The notes under the pieces were generated by a model that did not search any database, was not told the origin of the DNA, and saw only the letters and a list, made by a program, of their open reading frames with translations. A stretch of DNA of 64,000 nucleotides from assembly GCA_035501495.1 (NCBI GenBank), contig DATJWB010000024.1:1-64000 (forward strand), in the 5' to 3' direction. This DNA comes from JAIQFL01 sp035501495. Its GTDB lineage: Bacteria > Acidobacteriota > Terriglobia > Bryobacterales > Bryobacteraceae. Shown piece after piece: positions 18,412-27,751 of this stretch (its first letter is position 1; each line of letters opens with the position of its first letter). The translations under genes were made by a program, and so were the position numbers.

Positions 18412-18793
18412 GTTTTGGTCCTCGAGTTTGCCAGACGATTACGGCGCTGCGTCGTTCACGACTACGCATCCTGAGCCCTGGTTAAAATGTCTCCCGCGGA
18501 ATTGCCGACACCTCCGTCCTGTTACCAAAACTGACGTTGGTGCCGGCAGTACATGACGTCAGGATGGAGCCATCAACCCCGAAGGTAAACGTCCCTTCCA
18601 TCCCATTGCTGAGGTCCGGAACGGTCGGGTTTACGCGACGGTTTGTAACTACCCATTCCGCGAATGATTCCGTTGGAAATCACGGTATCCGACCTGAAAT
18701 CCGGTGGGATTTTTGGCGCGAACGCCGTGTGAAGCAGGGAGCGCCGCGGCTCAGAGTATGTCGGGCGGGACTATCGCGAGGTAAGGCGAATGC
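18412..18793. other. Intergenic stretch with a possible gene remnant
   Basis: On the minus strand, 18684-18482 is open for about 65 codons after an in-frame TGA and has no start. It reads FAEWVVTNRRVNPTVPDLSN, then GTFTFGVDGSILTS and a stop at 18482-18484. The AEWVV...F pattern faintly resembles the C-terminal part of G1-type (eqolisin-like) secreted peptidases, but this is a weak impression. The rest of the stretch shows nothing I can support. Confidence 0.3.
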
Positions 18794-20296
18794 TTACGTG
18801 GCCAGATTGAGCGCGCCCAGCGCCACCAGGACGCCGAGGCCCCGGGCGAATTCCTCGATGGGCACGTCTTGGCGGATGATCTGGTTCTGCCGGGCGTGCT
18901 CGAACAGCTCCCGCCACGTGCGCTTCCCGTCGCAATCCGGAATGAGCTGCGCCAGCCAATCTTCGCAGCGCAGAGAGAGAACGAACGGGCCGGGTATTTC
19001 GAGCCGAAACTCCTCTCTTCGGAAACCGCCTTCGCGGAGCCGGTGAACCACCAGGAGTTCGTTTTCGGGGCGGCCAACCGGACGGCATTCCAGGAGCATC
19101 TCGACGTGATCCTCGCGGGCGAGCGCCTTCTGCCATTCGAGCAGCCAGTCCAGGTGCCTGCCTGTATATCCCGCTCCCTTGTATGCCCGGCGCGTGAGCG
19201 GCCGCCGCGGCTCATCGTGGCGCTCTATTAATAAGGTGGCGTACACCATATAGCGGGTGTGAGTGCGCTCCCAGAGGTCCACCCAGTTCTCGCGCTCCTG
19301 CACCAGACGGGTCTCATCGTGGGCCAGATACTCCGCCGGGGTACGGCGGCTGTGCACCGCCGTGACGATGTCGAAGTTCTCGTTGGCTGCCCCGAGCCAT
19401 TTCCGGACGCGCTCTTCGAAGTCCTCCCCTTCCCGGTCGGTCGCGATTTGGAGGGAGTAGAACCGCCCTCCCGGCCGGAGATAGGTAGGCAGGCCTTCCA
19501 CCGTGCGGCGGATGATCTGTTCGCCGTCTTCGCCCGAAACCGCGAACACATGGTCGGAGCGCCGGATCTTGGAAGGGACGTAAGGCGGGTGAATCACGAT
19601 GCGGTCGAAGGTCAGGCCGGCCACGGGTTCGTAGAGGTCGCCCATCACCACGGACATGTTCTCAATGCCGGCGAGGCGGCGGTTGAATTCCGTGAAGCGG
19701 ATCGAGCGAGGCGTGATATCGGTGGCCCAGACATGGCCGGCGTTTCGCGCCCCGAGCAACGCCGCCATCCCGGTGCCGGTCCCCAAGTCGAGCATGGCCT
19801 CGCAGGGAGTGAAGGGAATCGCGGCAATGAAGCGCTCCGTGGTGTCGAAGACGGGCGGGTAGACCACGTCGGGCGGATAGGGCGCTCGCGAGCCGTCCGG
19901 TCCTTGTCCGCGGTCGCAGAGGATGAGTACGCCGTAGGGCGGTAGGATGGCAGCCGAAGCAAACAGCATTCCCGGCGGGGCCGGATTGCGGACCAGCATC
20001 CCCAACCGGTCGAGTACGCCGACAGCGCCTTCCGGCAAGGCGGCCTTCAGTTTCTCTTCCTCCACGTAGGCGCAGTCGAAGAACAGCGCGACCAGGGCAT
20101 CGAAGGCGTCGCGGATCTGGCGGCCGCCTTCCGGGGGCGCGCAGTAGTTAGCGATGCTGTCGATGCGCAACCGCTCCCGGATGCCTGGATTGGTGTAACC
20201 GGAGTCGGCCATCAGGGTGCGCATGGCCGCAAAATCGGCGTCGTCACCCAGCTCCGGCAGCTTCTCGTACCATGGTCCCGATCGGTTTTCGCTCAC
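18794..20296 (-). CDS. PrmC-like SAM-dependent methyltransferase with extra N- and C-terminal domains
   Basis: 500 residues from a GTG that overlaps the parB stop as GTGA (20293-20296). Upstream codons lie inside parB and were rejected. Residues 1-150 form a helical domain. Motif I of a class I methyltransferase is LDLGTGTG at 169-176. The N/D-PPY motif is present as HPPYVP at 236-241, with His in place of the usual Asn. The remaining 200 residues (about 300-500) are an unidentified domain rich in charged helices. Enzymes with (N/D)PPY act on amide or amino nitrogens, and the His variant makes the substrate uncertain. Translational coupling to parB is suggested by the overlap. Confidence 0.8.
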   Translation of the reverse strand: MSENRSGPWYEKLPELGDDADFAAMRTLMADSGYTNPGIRERLRIDSIANYCAPPEGGRQIRDAFDALVALFFDCAYVEEEKLKAALPEGAVGVLDRLGMLVRNPAPPGMLFASAAILPPYGVLILCDRGQGPDGSRAPYPPDVVYPPVFDTTERFIAAIPFTPCEAMLDLGTGTGMAALLGARNAGHVWATDITPRSIRFTEFNRRLAGIENMSVVMGDLYEPVAGLTFDRIVIHPPYVPSKIRRSDHVFAVSGEDGEQIIRRTVEGLPTYLRPGGRFYSLQIATDREGEDFEERVRKWLGAANENFDIVTAVHSRRTPAEYLAHDETRLVQERENWVDLWERTHTRYMVYATLLIERHDEPRRPLTRRAYKGAGYTGRHLDWLLEWQKALAREDHVEMLLECRPVGRPENELLVVHRLREGGFRREEFRLEIPGPFVLSLRCEDWLAQLIPDCDGKRTWRELFEHARQNQIIRQDVPIEEFARGLGVLVALGALNLAT

Positions 20297-21183
20297 GGCT
20301 CCCCCACAATGACGGCATAAATACGGTCGAGATCCTCCTGGGAGTAATACTCGATTTCGATTTTGCCGCGTTTCCTCGCTCCTTCCACAATCCGGACCCG
20401 GGTGCCCAGCACGCGCTGCATCTCCTGCAGGGCGGCTTTGACATTCGGGTCCACGGTTTCTTCCGCTTCTTTCAGTTTCCGGCCTTCCAGCATTTTTTGA
20501 GTGACACGCTCGGTCTCGCGAACGGACCACGCATGGGCCACCGCCCGCGTCGCGACGGAACGGGCCATATCCCAGTTGGGCAGAGTGAGCAGGCAGCGTG
20601 CGTGTCCGGCGGAGAGGGCACGGTCGGCCACAAGCTGCTGCAGATCGGTCGGGAGCTGGAGGAGCCGGGTAAAGTTGCTGATGGTCGTCCGGTCCTTGCC
20701 CGTCCTCCGGCCGATGTCCTCGGGACTGAGGCCCAGTTCCTGTGTCATCCGGGCAAGAGCCACGGCGGTCTCGATCGGGTTGAGGTCCTCGCGTTGGATG
20801 TTCTCGATGAGGGTGATCTCGAGGAGGTGGTCGTCGGGGATTTCCCGGACCACCACGGGGACTTGTTCGAGACCCGCAAGGCGGGCAGCGCGCCAGCGGC
20901 GCTCCCCCGCGACCAACTGATAGCGCTCGCCGGCTTTGCGAACAACCAGAGGCTGGATGATGCCGTTGGACCGGATGGACTGCGCCAACTCCTCGAGGCG
21001 GGCGGGATCGAAGACGCGGCGCGGCTGGAGGGGGTTCGGGTCGATGCGGTCGGCGGCGAGGGTGAGCGGAGTTTCGTCATGCTCGGGAGCAGGCGGGGGG
21101 TGGATTGGCGGCGCGGACCGTGTCGGCAACAGCGTGCTGATGCCCCTACCGAGCGCTTTGCGCGGTTGGTCGGGCTTGTTCAT
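20293..21183 (-). CDS. parB: Chromosome partitioning protein ParB
   Basis: 296 residues, normal for the family. ParB binds parS, spreads along the origin region as a CTP-dependent clamp and guides segregation with ParA. The N-terminal RKALGRGISTLLP is the ParA-interacting tail. The CTP-binding domain contains PNPLQPRRVFD (49-59) and GERRWRA at 93-99. The HTH domain follows with TLIENIQREDLNPIE and KDRTTISNFTRLLQLP. A C-terminal dimerisation segment ends the protein. It overlaps parA by 38 bp and the methyltransferase by four. Three perfect parS sites lie 0.8 kb upstream. Confidence 0.96.
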   Translation of the reverse strand: MNKPDQPRKALGRGISTLLPTRSAPPIHPPPAPEHDETPLTLAADRIDPNPLQPRRVFDPARLEELAQSIRSNGIIQPLVVRKAGERYQLVAGERRWRAARLAGLEQVPVVVREIPDDHLLEITLIENIQREDLNPIETAVALARMTQELGLSPEDIGRRTGKDRTTISNFTRLLQLPTDLQQLVADRALSAGHARCLLTLPNWDMARSVATRAVAHAWSVRETERVTQKMLEGRKLKEAEETVDPNVKAALQEMQRVLGTRVRIVEGARKRGKIEIEYYSQEDLDRIYAVIVGEP

Positions 21184-21937
21184 GATCCAGAATCTCCTTC
21201 GCGAGTTGGATGTAGCTTTCGGCGCCCCGCGATCGGGGATCGTAGCTCAGGATCGGCTTGCCGAAGCTGGGTGCTTCCGCCAGCCGGATGCTTCGCGGAA
21301 TCACGGTCCGGAAGACCTGGTCGTGGAAGAACTCTTTCAGGTCGGCCGCGACCTGCCGGGTGAGATTGGTACGGTCGTCGAACATGGTGAGGAGGATGCC
21401 TTCAACGCGCAGGGGGTGCCGGAAGGACTCGACGATGCGGTCGATCGTGTCCATGAGTTCGGAAATTCCTTCCAGGGCAAAAAACTCGCACTGGATGGGC
21501 ACCAGGACGGAATCGGCGGCGATGAGCGCGTTCAAGGTGAGGAGGTCGAGGGCCGGCGGGCAGTCGATGACGATGAACTGGTAGCGGTTGCGGATGGACG
21601 CGATGCGGTGCCGAAGGCGGGATTCGCGATCCTGGATATCCACTAATTCCAGGTTGGCGCCGACCAGGTTCTTGTCGGCGGAGATCAGGTGGAGGCCGTC
21701 GAAGGCGGTCGGAGTGATAGCGTCCTGGGCGCTGGCGTCTCCGAGGATGACATGGTACAAGCTGGGGCGATCGCCCTGTTTAGCGATTCCGAGGCCGGTG
21801 GTGGCATTCCCTTGAGGGTCGGAATCGATGACGAGGACTTGGAGGTCGTTGGCGGCCAATGCGGCAGCCAGATTGATGGCGGTAGTGGTTTTGCCGACGC
21901 CGCCTTTTTGGTTGGCAATCGCGAGAACTCTGCTCAA
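21146..21937 (-). CDS. parA: Chromosome partitioning ATPase ParA (Soj type)
   Basis: 263 residues, the short chromosomal form without an N-terminal HTH. It is a nucleoid-bound ATPase that forms gradients to move ParB-parS complexes. The deviant Walker A motif is KGGVGKTT at 11-18, with IDSDPQGNATTGLG as the A' region and FIVIDCPPALDLLTLNAL as Walker B. The C-terminal half holds GILLTMFDDRTNLTRQVAADL, typical of Soj. It overlaps parB by 38 bp and is preceded by the parS cluster, which may allow ParB to repress or shape its promoter. Confidence 0.97.
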   Translation of the reverse strand: MSRVLAIANQKGGVGKTTTAINLAAALAANDLQVLVIDSDPQGNATTGLGIAKQGDRPSLYHVILGDASAQDAITPTAFDGLHLISADKNLVGANLELVDIQDRESRLRHRIASIRNRYQFIVIDCPPALDLLTLNALIAADSVLVPIQCEFFALEGISELMDTIDRIVESFRHPLRVEGILLTMFDDRTNLTRQVAADLKEFFHDQVFRTVIPRSIRLAEAPSFGKPILSYDPRSRGAESYIQLAKEILDHEQARPTAQSAR

Positions 21938-21989
21938 GCGGCCATACTAGCATGAAGTCGGACTAAAATGGGGCGGCCGAATCCGGCGC

Positions 21990-22005
21990 TGTTTCACGTG
22001 AAACA
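21990..22005. promoter_or_regulatory. parS site 1
   Basis: TGTTTCACGTGAAACA, a perfect 16-bp palindrome identical to the bacterial parS consensus, 53 bp upstream of parA. It is the ParB loading site. Confidence 0.97.
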
Positions 22006-22018
22006 AACCGAATCCGCC

Positions 22019-22034
22019 TGTTTCACGTGAAACA
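22019..22034. promoter_or_regulatory. parS site 2
   Basis: A second perfect TGTTTCACGTGAAACA, 29 bp from the first (start to start) in the same intergenic gap. Confidence 0.97.
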
Positions 22035-22051
22035 ACACTGGCGTGCCGCCT

Positions 22052-22067
22052 TGTTTCACGTGAAACA
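22052..22067. promoter_or_regulatory. parS site 3, overlapping the rsmG stop codon
   Basis: A third perfect TGTTTCACGTGAAACA, 33 bp from the second. Its TCA at 22056-22058 is, on the minus strand, the TGA stop of rsmG, so the last rsmG codons (Ala-Cys-Phe-Thr) are built from the parS palindrome and its flank. Confidence 0.97.
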
Positions 22068-22643
22068 AGCAACTTCGGAAGAGATCCGCAGGAATCGGCC
22101 CTTTCCCCACGGAAGAGGAGTCGGCGACTGCCATTGGAACCCCAACCCCCTTGGCGGCTCCTCGGCGCCCGTCAAGAGCATCGCTCGATCGGCAAGCCGC
22201 GACAATTTTCCCAGATCGCGGTAGCTGACCGCCCGGGAGATCGCCCAATCGAACCGCTCCATCACCTCCTCGGCACGCTTCGCAATAACCCGGCAGTTCG
22301 ACACCTCGCGCGCGGATTCCTTCAGGAATACCGCCTTGCGCTGATGCGACTCGATCAACGCCACCGAACACTCGGGCCGCAATACCGCCACCGGAAAACC
22401 GGGGAATCCGGCACCAGACCCGATGTCCACGATCTTTCCACCGGACTCCGGCAGTCGGCGCGCCAAGAACAAGGACTCACAGTAGTGGCGCTCGACCACC
22501 TCCTCCAACCGGTCAATCGACGTCAGGTTCAAGACCCGGTTCCAGCGGACCATCCGTTCATAGTGGCGTTCCAGCAGCTCCACCTGTTTCGGAGAAAGCT
22601 CCACGATGCTGGCCAGGCGATCCCGCAGCAGCTCAGGAAACAC
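22056..22643 (-). CDS. rsmG: 16S rRNA (guanine-527-N7) methyltransferase RsmG
   Basis: 195 residues, slightly short for the family. It methylates G527 of 16S rRNA using SAM. The SAM site is KIVDIGSGAGFPGFPVAVLRP (about 70-90), and further family motifs are VRWNRVLNLTSI and AISRAVSYRDLGKL. The last residues (ISSEVACFT) are encoded by the flank and half of parS site 3, so this C-terminus has probably been shaped by the centromere site. The start overlaps the end of mnmG by 11 bp, giving the common order mnmG-rsmG-parA-parB. Confidence 0.93.
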   Translation of the reverse strand: MFPELLRDRLASIVELSPKQVELLERHYERMVRWNRVLNLTSIDRLEEVVERHYCESLFLARRLPESGGKIVDIGSGAGFPGFPVAVLRPECSVALIESHQRKAVFLKESAREVSNCRVIAKRAEEVMERFDWAISRAVSYRDLGKLSRLADRAMLLTGAEEPPRGLGFQWQSPTPLPWGKGRFLRISSEVACFT

Positions 22644-24441
22644 GACTGAGGCTCAGGTAGCAGTCGAGGATGGCGATGGCGGCAGGGGTGACTCCCGGAA
22701 TCCGGGAAGCCTGGTCGAGCGTCGTGGGACGGACGCGGTTCAGCTTGTCCTGAATCTCCCGTGACAGGCCCGGGATCCCGGCGAACGCGAATTCCGCGGG
22801 AATCGGGCGCCTGCCGGCATCCTTCATCCGCTCCATCTGCCGCTCCTGCTGGAGGATATAGCCGCTGTACTTGGTCTCCGTTTCGACTGTGGCCAGCACG
22901 CCGCAGAGCGGATCTTCCCCCAGTATCTCTCGAATCCAGCCGGAGAGCCCCGCGATGGACGACTCGGGGCGCTTGAGCCAGGCGCTGTTCCGATGCCCCT
23001 CCAATGCCCGCACCAGGCGCTCCCGTTGCTGCTGCTTCCGCGTGAAGACGTCCCACCGATGATCGGTCACCAACCCGGCGCGCCGCCCGATGGGGGTGAG
23101 GCGCGCATCGGCGTTATCGATCCGAAGGTGCAGCCGGTACTCCGCCCGAGAGGTGAACATCCGGTACGGCTCGTCGGCCCCCTTCGAGATCAGGTCGTCG
23201 ATCAGGATCCCGGTGTAGCCCTCGGTCCGTTGGACGATGACAGGGTCCTTCCCGGCCAGGCGGCAGGCGGCATTCATCCCGGCGACCAGTCCCTGGCATC
23301 CGGCCTCCTCGTACCCGGACGTGCCGTTGATCTGGCCGGCCAGATAGAGGCCGGAGATGGACTTCACGGCGAGAGTGTGGTCGAGTTCCCGCGGATCGAT
23401 CGCATCATATTCAATGGCGTACCCGGGCCGGATCATCTCGGCGTCCTCCAACCCCGGTACGGACGCGACCATGGCAGCCTGCACGTCGATGGGCATGCTC
23501 GTGGACATCCCGTTCACGTACACCTCGTTGGTGTCGAGGCCTTCCGGTTCGAGAAAAATCTGGTGACGCAGCTTGTCCGGGAATTTAACGATCTTGTCTT
23601 CGATCGAGGGGCAGTAGCGGGGCCCGATACCCTCGATCTGCCCGCTGTAGAGCGGCGACCGGGGAATCGCCTCGGCCAGGATCCGGCGAGTGGCTTCTGT
23701 GGTATAGCCGATATGGCATTGAACCTGGGGACGGTCGATCCGGTCGGTCAGAAAGGAGAACGGCGTCGGCTTGGCGTCTCCCGGCTGCGGTTCGAACCGG
23801 CTCCAATCGATGGTGCGCCCGTCGAGCCGGGGCGGAGTGCCGGTCTTGAGGCGGGTCCACGCCAAACCCAGGCTGCGGAGTTGATCGCCAAGCAGTTGGG
23901 AAGGCGCCTCGCCGTTGCGGCCGCAGCTATACCGTGCTTCGCCGACATGGGCGAGCCCGTTGAGAAACGTCCCGGTGGTGACCACTACCGCCGGTGCCAA
24001 GATGCTCCGGCCGTCGCGAAGCTCCACACCGGCGACACTGCCATCGGCGATGCGCAGGCCGGCGACCTCGGCTTGCATGATGCGGAGGTTGGGCTCCCTT
24101 TCGAGCACCTCGCGCATCCGCACGCGATACACCTTTTTGTCCATCTGTGCGCGGGGAGACCACACTGCCGGCCCCCGGCTGGTGTTCAGGAGCCGGAACT
24201 GGATCCCCACGGCATCCGCCACCTCCGCCATCACCCCGCCCAACGCGTCGATCTCGCGGACCAGGTGGCCTTTGGCAATGCCGCCAATGGCGGGATTGCA
24301 GGACATCTGGGCGATGAGATCGAGGTTCATGGTGATCATTGCCGTGCGGGCGCCCATGCGCGCACAGGCCCGGGCGGCTTCGCACCCGGCGTGACCGGCG
24401 CCGATAACCACGACGTCGTACGGAGAGGGCATCGGTACCAT
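22633..24441 (-). CDS. mnmG: tRNA uridine-5-carboxymethylaminomethyl modification enzyme MnmG (GidA)
   Basis: 602 residues, close to the usual 620. With MnmE it installs the cmnm5 group at U34 of certain tRNAs. The FAD-binding motif is VVVIGAGHAGCEAA near 10-23. Family signatures CNPAIGGIAKGHLVREIDALGG, GTPPRLDGRTIDW and GQINGTSGYEEAGCQGLVAG follow. The C-terminal helical domain carries TKYSGYILQQ and a PGLSREIQDKL stretch. The ATG at 24441 is the only start that includes the Rossmann strand. It heads the leftward run mnmG-rsmG-parA-parB-methyltransferase. Confidence 0.97.
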   Translation of the reverse strand: MVPMPSPYDVVVIGAGHAGCEAARACARMGARTAMITMNLDLIAQMSCNPAIGGIAKGHLVREIDALGGVMAEVADAVGIQFRLLNTSRGPAVWSPRAQMDKKVYRVRMREVLEREPNLRIMQAEVAGLRIADGSVAGVELRDGRSILAPAVVVTTGTFLNGLAHVGEARYSCGRNGEAPSQLLGDQLRSLGLAWTRLKTGTPPRLDGRTIDWSRFEPQPGDAKPTPFSFLTDRIDRPQVQCHIGYTTEATRRILAEAIPRSPLYSGQIEGIGPRYCPSIEDKIVKFPDKLRHQIFLEPEGLDTNEVYVNGMSTSMPIDVQAAMVASVPGLEDAEMIRPGYAIEYDAIDPRELDHTLAVKSISGLYLAGQINGTSGYEEAGCQGLVAGMNAACRLAGKDPVIVQRTEGYTGILIDDLISKGADEPYRMFTSRAEYRLHLRIDNADARLTPIGRRAGLVTDHRWDVFTRKQQQRERLVRALEGHRNSAWLKRPESSIAGLSGWIREILGEDPLCGVLATVETETKYSGYILQQERQMERMKDAGRRPIPAEFAFAGIPGLSREIQDKLNRVRPTTLDQASRIPGVTPAAIAILDCYLSLSRVS

Positions 24442-24596
24442 TGTAGCGACACGGGCGATGCTCCTTGCGCTCGCGGGGCCGGGGAGATCTCGTCTCGTCT
24501 ATCACTACCTTCTCAGGGAGAGCGGTTTCGGCTGGAGTGGCACCGAAATCCCCAAAGCGGTAAGCACCCGGGTGACGGGTTACGATATTCAGTGAC

Positions 24597-25814
24597 ATGA
24601 AGATCCTGGTCATTGGCGGCGGGGGGCGGGAACATGCCCTGTGCTGGAAGATCGCGCAATCGAAGGGCGTCGAGGTGATCGCGAGTCCCGGTAATCCAGG
24701 CATGGCGCGGATCGGAAAGTGCGTACCGCTCGAACAGGCGGAGGAACTGCGGCCGGACCTCACCGTAGTGGGGCCGGAGGCGCCGCTGGTAGAAGGCATC
24801 GTGGACCGGTTCCGGGCTCGGGGATGGCCCATCGTGGGACCGGACCGGGAAGCGGCGCGGCTGGAGGGGAGCAAAGCATTCGCCAAGTCCTTTATGAGGC
24901 AAAGTGGCATTCCGACCGCCGGCTTCGCCACCGTGGACTCTCCGGACGAAGCCCGCAAGGTTCTGGATCGGTTCGGATTTCCGCTGGTGCTCAAAGCCGA
25001 CGGGCTGGCCGCCGGAAAGGGCGTGACCATCGCGCACGACCGGGTGGAGGCCGAGGCCGCGCTGGCCGCCGGAGGTCCGCTGACCGGACGGATCGTCGTG
25101 GAGGAGTTTCTGCGCGGAACCGAGATCAGCTTCATCGCGCTGTGCGACGGGCGGGACGCGATTCCGCTGCAACCGAGCCAGGACCACAAGGCGGTTTTCG
25201 ACGGCGATCTCGGTCCGAATACCGGAGGCATGGGGGCGTACTGCGACGGCTCGCTCCTCACCGCGGCACAGACACGCGAGATTCTGGAGCGGGTGATTTA
25301 CCCGACAGTGGAGGCGACCGGCTTCACGGGATTCCTTTACGCGGGGCTGATGATGACCGAGTCCGGGCCGAAAGTTCTGGAGTTCAATGTCCGGCTGGGA
25401 GATCCGGAGACCCAACCGCTGATGCACCGGATGCTTTCGGATTTCGTGCCGGCGCTGGCTGCCGCCGCGGCCGGCGAGATGGGGGACGTCGAACTGGACT
25501 GGCGGGCCGAACCGAGTGTGTGCGTGGTGATGGCATCGGGAGGATATCCGGGAAAGTTCGAGGCCGGGAAAACAATCAGGGGGATCGAGGAGGCGGAAGC
25601 GGTGGGAGCGACCGTTTTCCAGGCGGGGACGAGGATTGGGTCAGGCGGGCTGGAGACGGCGGGCGGAAGGGTGCTGGGGGTGACGGCGTCGGGGAGCGAT
25701 CTCGGGAAAGCGGTGGAACGGGCGTATGCGGGAGTCGCGAAGATCCGGTTTGAGGGGATGCACTTTCGGAGCGACATCGGGAAAAGAGGTGGACGAAAGC
25801 CCGCCACAGGCTGA
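24597..25814 (+). CDS. purD: Phosphoribosylamine-glycine ligase
   Basis: 405 residues. It joins glycine to phosphoribosylamine with ATP, the second step of purine synthesis. The start MKILVIGGGGREHALCWKI is the family N-terminus. ATP-grasp signatures include VLKADGLAAGKGVTIA, VVEEFLRGTEISFIAL, QDHKAVFDGDLGPNTGGMGAY and the metal-binding LEFNVRLGDPETQPLM. A few bases of spacing separate it from the divergent mnmG, with about 155 bp for promoters. It converges on the response regulator gene, ending 17 bp from that stop. Confidence 0.97.
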   Translation: MKILVIGGGGREHALCWKIAQSKGVEVIASPGNPGMARIGKCVPLEQAEELRPDLTVVGPEAPLVEGIVDRFRARGWPIVGPDREAARLEGSKAFAKSFMRQSGIPTAGFATVDSPDEARKVLDRFGFPLVLKADGLAAGKGVTIAHDRVEAEAALAAGGPLTGRIVVEEFLRGTEISFIALCDGRDAIPLQPSQDHKAVFDGDLGPNTGGMGAYCDGSLLTAAQTREILERVIYPTVEATGFTGFLYAGLMMTESGPKVLEFNVRLGDPETQPLMHRMLSDFVPALAAAAAGEMGDVELDWRAEPSVCVVMASGGYPGKFEAGKTIRGIEEAEAVGATVFQAGTRIGSGGLETAGGRVLGVTASGSDLGKAVERAYAGVAKIRFEGMHFRSDIGKRGGRKPATG

Positions 25815-25831
25815 GGCCCTGGCCGCACAGC

Positions 25832-27190
<1,359 letters not shown>

Positions 27191-27193
27191 AAA

Positions 27194-27751
27194 TCAGGAC
27201 TCCCTTAAACGCAACGCTCCCTCACGGTTGCGTCTCTGTAAATACGCGGCGCACGACGCGCAGAAGGCCGCCCGCTTGGCATCGACCTGGCGGATGTTCG
27301 TCCCCAAGGTCATGGCACAACTGCGATCCGCGCAATGCACCAATCCGAACGTATGACCGGCCTCGTGCAGCGCCTCTTTGAGCGCCCGCTCGATGAACGT
27401 CTCGCGATCGGGCGGAAGGCCGTAGAACTCCTGGCGCAAGCGGGCCAAAGACATCACCGCGACCTGGCCGCCCAGCTGGGCATGCCCGTACACGAAGGTC
27501 AGCACCGGAATGAACAGGTCGCCTTCAGTTACCGCCAACAGCTTCAGGCCGTCCGCCGGGCAAACACGGGCCAGCATTTCCAGCACGGGGATCGACCCGT
27601 ACTGGCGGCGGCCGGGGTCCAGCGCAAACTCGATCCGAGGCAACTCCAACTCCCGTACCGGCACGCGAAATTCGCGGGCCATCCGTTCCCGGACAGCCGT
27701 GAGCACCTGGCCATCGACGTCCGGCGCGGCACCCACGTAGAAATACTTCAT
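27194..27751 (-). CDS. Archaemetzincin (AmzA-like zinc peptidase)
   Basis: 185 residues, full length for the family. The zinc motif is HEAGHTFGLVHC at 129-140, the archaemetzincin form of HExxHxxGxxH. It is followed by Cys145 and a CASC pair at 164-167. Together with Cys140 these supply the four cysteines of the second zinc site. No signal peptide is present, so it should be cytoplasmic. Archaemetzincins cleave peptides in vitro, but their bacterial role is not settled. Its position is unusual: the start overlaps the kinase stop by four bases (ATGA), and the response regulator begins three bases after its own stop. This ties it to signal transduction. Confidence 0.93.
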   Translation of the reverse strand: MKYFYVGAAPDVDGQVLTAVRERMAREFRVPVRELELPRIEFALDPGRRQYGSIPVLEMLARVCPADGLKLLAVTEGDLFIPVLTFVYGHAQLGGQVAVMSLARLRQEFYGLPPDRETFIERALKEALHEAGHTFGLVHCADRSCAMTLGTNIRQVDAKRAAFCASCAAYLQRRNREGALRLRES

